The notes under the pieces were generated by a model. The model was not told where the DNA came from. It was given only the letters and a program-made list of their open reading frames with translations, and searched no databases. A stretch of 64,000 nucleotides of DNA, from contig NZ_JABMKY010000001.1 in assembly GCF_013204845.1 (NCBI RefSeq), forward strand, positions 558,001-622,000. Reading direction: 5' to 3'. Source of the DNA: Paenibacillus qinlingensis. GTDB taxonomy: Bacteria; Bacillota; Bacilli; Paenibacillales; NBRC-103111. Numbering within the stretch: the stretch's first letter is position 1; each line of letters starts with the position of its first letter. Position numbers and translations under genes: made by a program. This document shows, piece after piece, positions 60,805 to 64,000 of the stretch.

Positions 60805-62697
60805 TTAATAAACATCCCGTTGATAACGTTTTTGCTGTTGCATGTTAGCCAAATATTGCACGGCTTCTTCGTTATTTAATCCGCCCTCTTGCTCAATAAT
60901 CGTGAGCAGCGCAGCATTCACATCGTGTGCCATTTTCTTCTCGTCACCGCAAATATAGACAACAGCGCCTTCTTGCAGCCATTGATAAAGCTCGCGGCTT
61001 TTCTCTAGCATGCGGTTCTGAACGTATACCTTTTGATCCGTATCACGGGAGAAGGCTACGTCTAGTTTGGTTAGAACACCATCTTTCAACCAACGCTGCC
61101 ATTCAACTTGATACAAGAAGTCTGTAGCGAAGTGTTGATCCCCGTAGAATAACCATGTTTTACCGTCTGCACCCGTCTCTTCTCTCTCTGCAAGGAAAGA
61201 TCGGAATGGCGCTACGCCAGTACCTGGTCCAATCATGATAATTGGCGTTTCTGGGCTCTCAGGCAATTTGAAGTTCGGGTTGCTCTGAATGTATACCGGC
61301 AATGCTGCACCTGATAGTGCGCGCTCAGCCAAGTGAACGGAACAAACACCATAACGATTACGTCCATTCGCCTCATAGCGAACCGAACGCACGGTGATGT
61401 GCACTTCATCCGGTGAAGCTTTGGATGAACTTGCAATCGAATACAAACGAGCAGGCAATTTACGAAGCACGGCTACGAATTGACTAGCAGACACACCTTG
61501 TAAGGAGAAGTCTTGCACTAAATCTAATAAATCGCGGCCAGCGATGTACGATTTCAGCTCAGCTTCATTGCCCGGGGCAACAAGCGCTTGGAGCTTCTCA
61601 TTTGACGTCAGCTTTGCCACTTGCTCCAGCAAAGGTTTCGTCAGTACAGTAATTTCGAAGTTACGGGTAAGCGCTTCTTGTAATGGACGCTCTTCCCCAT
61701 TTTTGTTAACAGCAACTGGCGTGCTAGCATTCCAGTCCATCGCTTGAATCAGTTCATTAACAAGACGCGGATGATTCTCAGGGAATACCCCTAAGCTATC
61801 ACCTGGTTCATATTGCAAGTTGGAACCTTCTAAAGAGATTTCCACATGGCGCGTTTCACGATCGGAGCCGCGGCCATTCAAGTTCAAGTTCTCAAGCACT
61901 TCCGCTTGGAACGGGTTCGTTCTGGAGTATTCCGACTCCGTGGAAGGGGAACTTCCTGCCGCAGCAGTTGAACCACTAACTACAGCACTAGCTGATGAAG
62001 CGGTTAGAGCACCCAGTACACCAGAAACCCAAGCCGCAGCCGGCTCATCAAAGTCAACATCGCAATCAACACGATCAGTTAATGACTTGGCACCAAGCTC
62101 CTGCAAACGCTTATCAAAATCTTTACCTGTTTGACAGAAGAATTCATACGACGTATCACCCAAGGAAAGAACGGAATAACGAAGTTCTTCTAATTGAGGT
62201 GCTCTTTTACTATGAAGGAATTCGTAGAATGAGATCGCATTATCCGGTGGATCGCCTTCGCCATGTGTACTAACGATCATAAGAAGGTTTTGGACCTTTT
62301 TCAAATTATTCGGTTTGAAGTCACTCATTGAGGAAAGCGTTACTTGGAACGATTGCTCTTCTAGCTTCTTCGCCAGCTTCTTAGCTAAACCATGAGAATT
62401 ACCTGTTTGGGATCCGAATAGTACGGTTACTTCTTTGGAAATGACAGGTTGACTAGCTGCAGCCGTAGGTACGGAAGCAACAGGAGCTGTCGCAGAAGTT
62501 GTCGAACCTTGTTGAGCAGTTAAATATCCACTCAGCCAAATACGTTGAGTATCCGTTAACGTTGGTAGGACGCGATTGAGCAATTCAACTTGCTCTTGGT
62601 TAAAAGGACTGTTTAAGACTTGAAGTTCCAACAAAATCCACCTCATCAGCATGTATTGATAAGCTTTGCTATTTTTCGCACTATTTTTACTCTCCAT
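60805..62697 (-). CDS. cysJ: Assimilatory sulfite reductase (NADPH) flavoprotein, alpha subunit
   Basis: 630 residues. An N-terminal extension (1-60) precedes a flavodoxin-like FMN domain (85-230; [19 protein letters not shown]), an Ala/Ser-rich linker, then the FAD domain (265-460; RLYSIASS) and the NADPH domain ([32 protein letters not shown]). It shuttles electrons from NADPH to CysI. First gene of the cysJI operon. Confidence 0.95.
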   Translation of the reverse strand: MESKNSAKNSKAYQYMLMRWILLELQVLNSPFNQEQVELLNRVLPTLTDTQRIWLSGYLTAQQGSTTSATAPVASVPTAAASQPVISKEVTVLFGSQTGNSHGLAKKLAKKLEEQSFQVTLSSMSDFKPNNLKKVQNLLMIVSTHGEGDPPDNAISFYEFLHSKRAPQLEELRYSVLSLGDTSYEFFCQTGKDFDKRLQELGAKSLTDRVDCDVDFDEPAAAWVSGVLGALTASSASAVVSGSTAAAGSSPSTESEYSRTNPFQAEVLENLNLNGRGSDRETRHVEISLEGSNLQYEPGDSLGVFPENHPRLVNELIQAMDWNASTPVAVNKNGEERPLQEALTRNFEITVLTKPLLEQVAKLTSNEKLQALVAPGNEAELKSYIAGRDLLDLVQDFSLQGVSASQFVAVLRKLPARLYSIASSSKASPDEVHITVRSVRYEANGRNRYGVCSVHLAERALSGAALPVYIQSNPNFKLPESPETPIIMIGPGTGVAPFRSFLAEREETGADGKTWLFYGDQHFATDFLYQVEWQRWLKDGVLTKLDVAFSRDTDQKVYVQNRMLEKSRELYQWLQEGAVVYICGDEKKMAHDVNAALLTIIEQEGGLNNEEAVQYLANMQQQKRYQRDVY

Positions 62698-62792
62698 TGA
62701 AAACTATCATAGTGCGCACCGTAGGTCAATTAGAATCATCTTATGAGACTTATAAGCGGAATTGATATATGGTTAAATGAGCACTTTTCATG

Positions 62793-62822
62793 CAAAAAAT
62801 GACCCCAAAATGGGGTCATTTC
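62793..62822 (-). terminator. Terminator after the 63-kb ABC transporter operon
   Basis: AATGACCCC-AAAA-TGGGGTCATT; on the minus strand it is followed by TTTTTTGC. Confidence 0.85.
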
Positions 62823-62927
62823 TCTTCAATCCGGGTTGGAAGACACAAATAGCTCCGAATTAGTACACGAAATAGACTAACTCTGTATCTAAAGTGCCTA
62901 CCTCCCCCACGGCTGATGAGGAACGTA

Positions 62928-63755
62928 TTATCCTTTCACAGCTCCGTCCATGAGACCTGCGAATACGTATCGCTGGAAAAATAGGTAAATGAGCACAGTC
63001 GGAAGCATGATAATCAGGATCGCTGCGGCAAGCTCATTCCAATAGGAAGCGCGCTCCCCTACGAAAGACATGAGGGCCGTAGACAGCGTGTGCAGCTTCT
63101 TCGCAGGCATATATAAGAATGGAATATACATGTCATTCATGATCTCCACTGTTTTAATAATCGCCAACGTTGCGGTTGCAGGAACCATAAGCGGAAATAT
63201 AATCGAGCGGAAAATGCGGAAGTATGAGGCACCGTCCATCATGGCACTTTCATCCAGCTGGTTGGAGATTTTCTCCATGAATTGCAGATAGATGAAGATT
63301 TGCAGGAGATCCGTCCCCGCATAAATTAAGGTTGGTGCGTACAACGTGTTGTACAAGCCCAGCGCTTTAATAATTTGAAACCTAGCCACCTCTGTGGTGT
63401 AAAAGGGAACGACCATCGCGACCGTGAACAGCGCGAAAATCAGTTTTTTCAACCGGAAATCGAATCGATTTAAAATATAGGCTGTCATGGTGCCCAAAAT
63501 CATATTTAACACGACGCTCACAACGATGAGAATAAACGTATTTTTAAACCCTGTCAGAATATCTCCTTTAATAAACGCTGTTTTCAAATTTCCCAGGTAA
63601 AAGCTGTCCGGAATAGCTATCGGAGATGAGGCAGCAAGCTCTGCAGCAGGCTTCAGAGAGGCAAATAGTACCAGGAACAAGGGAATGAGCACGATAACCG
63701 TGATACACGCAAATACGAGGTAATACAGCGGCTTTAATCTCGAGCTGATTGTCAT
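62928..63755 (-). CDS. CUT1 sugar ABC transporter permease (MalG-type)
   Basis: 275 residues with six hydrophobic segments, the EAA-type loop LDESAMMDGASYFRIFRSII and the RYVFAGLMDGAVKG ending. It overlaps the upstream permease gene by four bases. The binding protein and the rest of the operon lie beyond the right edge. The substrate is unknown. Confidence 0.92.
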   Translation of the reverse strand: MTISSRLKPLYYLVFACITVIVLIPLFLVLFASLKPAAELAASSPIAIPDSFYLGNLKTAFIKGDILTGFKNTFILIVVSVVLNMILGTMTAYILNRFDFRLKKLIFALFTVAMVVPFYTTEVARFQIIKALGLYNTLYAPTLIYAGTDLLQIFIYLQFMEKISNQLDESAMMDGASYFRIFRSIIFPLMVPATATLAIIKTVEIMNDMYIPFLYMPAKKLHTLSTALMSFVGERASYWNELAAAILIIMLPTVLIYLFFQRYVFAGLMDGAVKG

Positions 63756-64000
63756 GCTTCACCGCCTCTTGCAGCTTGAAAAATTTTCTTTTGCACATAA
63801 CTGAACACGATAATCATGACCATAAGCAGAATAGCCATCGTCGAAGCTAAGCCGTAATTATTGAATTTAAAGGCGGTATCCACCGTGTACAAGGTAAATG
63901 TCGAACTGGCATTCGCAGGACCGCCTTGGGTCATCAGGAACGGAATGTCGAACACTTGTAAGGCACCACGCACGTTCAGGAATAACACGATCTCAATAAC
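63752..64000 (-). CDS. CUT1 sugar ABC transporter permease (MalF-type), C-terminal fragment
   Basis: The last 82 codons of a MalF-type permease; the gene starts beyond the right edge. PFLMTQGGPANASSTFTLYT is the typical C-terminal loop, and the last membrane helix is MAILLMVMIIVFSYVQKKIF. Its stop overlaps the MalG-type start. Confidence 0.88.
   Translation of the reverse strand, partial: VIEIVLFLNVRGALQVFDIPFLMTQGGPANASSTFTLYTVDTAFKFNNYGLASTMAILLMVMIIVFSYVQKKIFQAARGGEA

Overview
The window reads as a chromosomal segment of an endospore-forming Gram-positive bacterium of the Paenibacillus type. This is inferred from spoVA sporulation genes, strong GGAGG ribosome-binding sites, many AraC-type sugar regulators, YesM/YesN-type two-component systems and CUT1 sugar transporters without their own ATPase. 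No rRNA, tRNA, prophage, complete transposon or CRISPR array was found.

Layout. 1-2.2 kb: a sporulation block (spoVAD fragment, spoVAC, a DUF421 protein with a DUF1657-like tail, a divergent DUF1657 gene) followed by a papain-like protease with two tiny genes. 3-12 kb: a lamin-G-like protein, a UbiA prenyltransferase, then a pectin/rhamnogalacturonan set: rhamnose mutarotase, KdgF-like cupin, GH4 alpha-galacturonidase, AraC regulator and the kduI-deoR-kduD-isomerase operon. 12-20 kb: GlcG/HbpS-like protein, two luciferase-type monooxygenases and a sugar-type ABC transporter; an SsuD-like enzyme is the first gene of the transporter operon. 20.3-21.1 kb: a candidate structured RNA and an 11-copy array of 52-bp palindromic units. 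21-31 kb: a sugar isomerase with AraC regulator, a G-rich heptanucleotide array, and a transporter with its own histidine kinase and response regulator. 30.9-31.5 kb: a second palindromic array, unrelated in sequence but with the same 52-bp period. 31.6-40 kb: cupin, coiled-coil protein, FAD monooxygenase, DAHP synthase/chorismate mutase, and a secreted CBM/FN3/beta-helix protein with an AraC regulator that shares its operator-like site.

40-43.8 kb holds what I consider the most coherent unusual system: a Tat-exported flavin amine oxidase, a signal-peptide-bearing RidA-type imine deaminase and tatA in one operon, divergent from a short TnrA/GlnR-like regulator and tatC, with two TnrA/GlnR-type boxes (TGTNA-N7-TNACA) between them. 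It looks like a nitrogen-controlled module for extracellular amine oxidation with its own translocase. 43.9-47.7 kb: LysR regulator, degenerate integrase-like gene, EamA exporter and alcohol dehydrogenase. 47.8-58.4 kb: a 1729-residue Ser/Thr kinase-AAA-GAF-histidine kinase, an FAD oxidoreductase, a chemoreceptor and a pseudokinase with a PASTA domain. 59-62.7 kb: cysJI sulfite reductase, which could use sulfite released by the SsuD-like enzyme. 62.9-64 kb: the end of another sugar ABC transporter operon.

All calls come from reading the sequence and from remembered family features; no database search was run.
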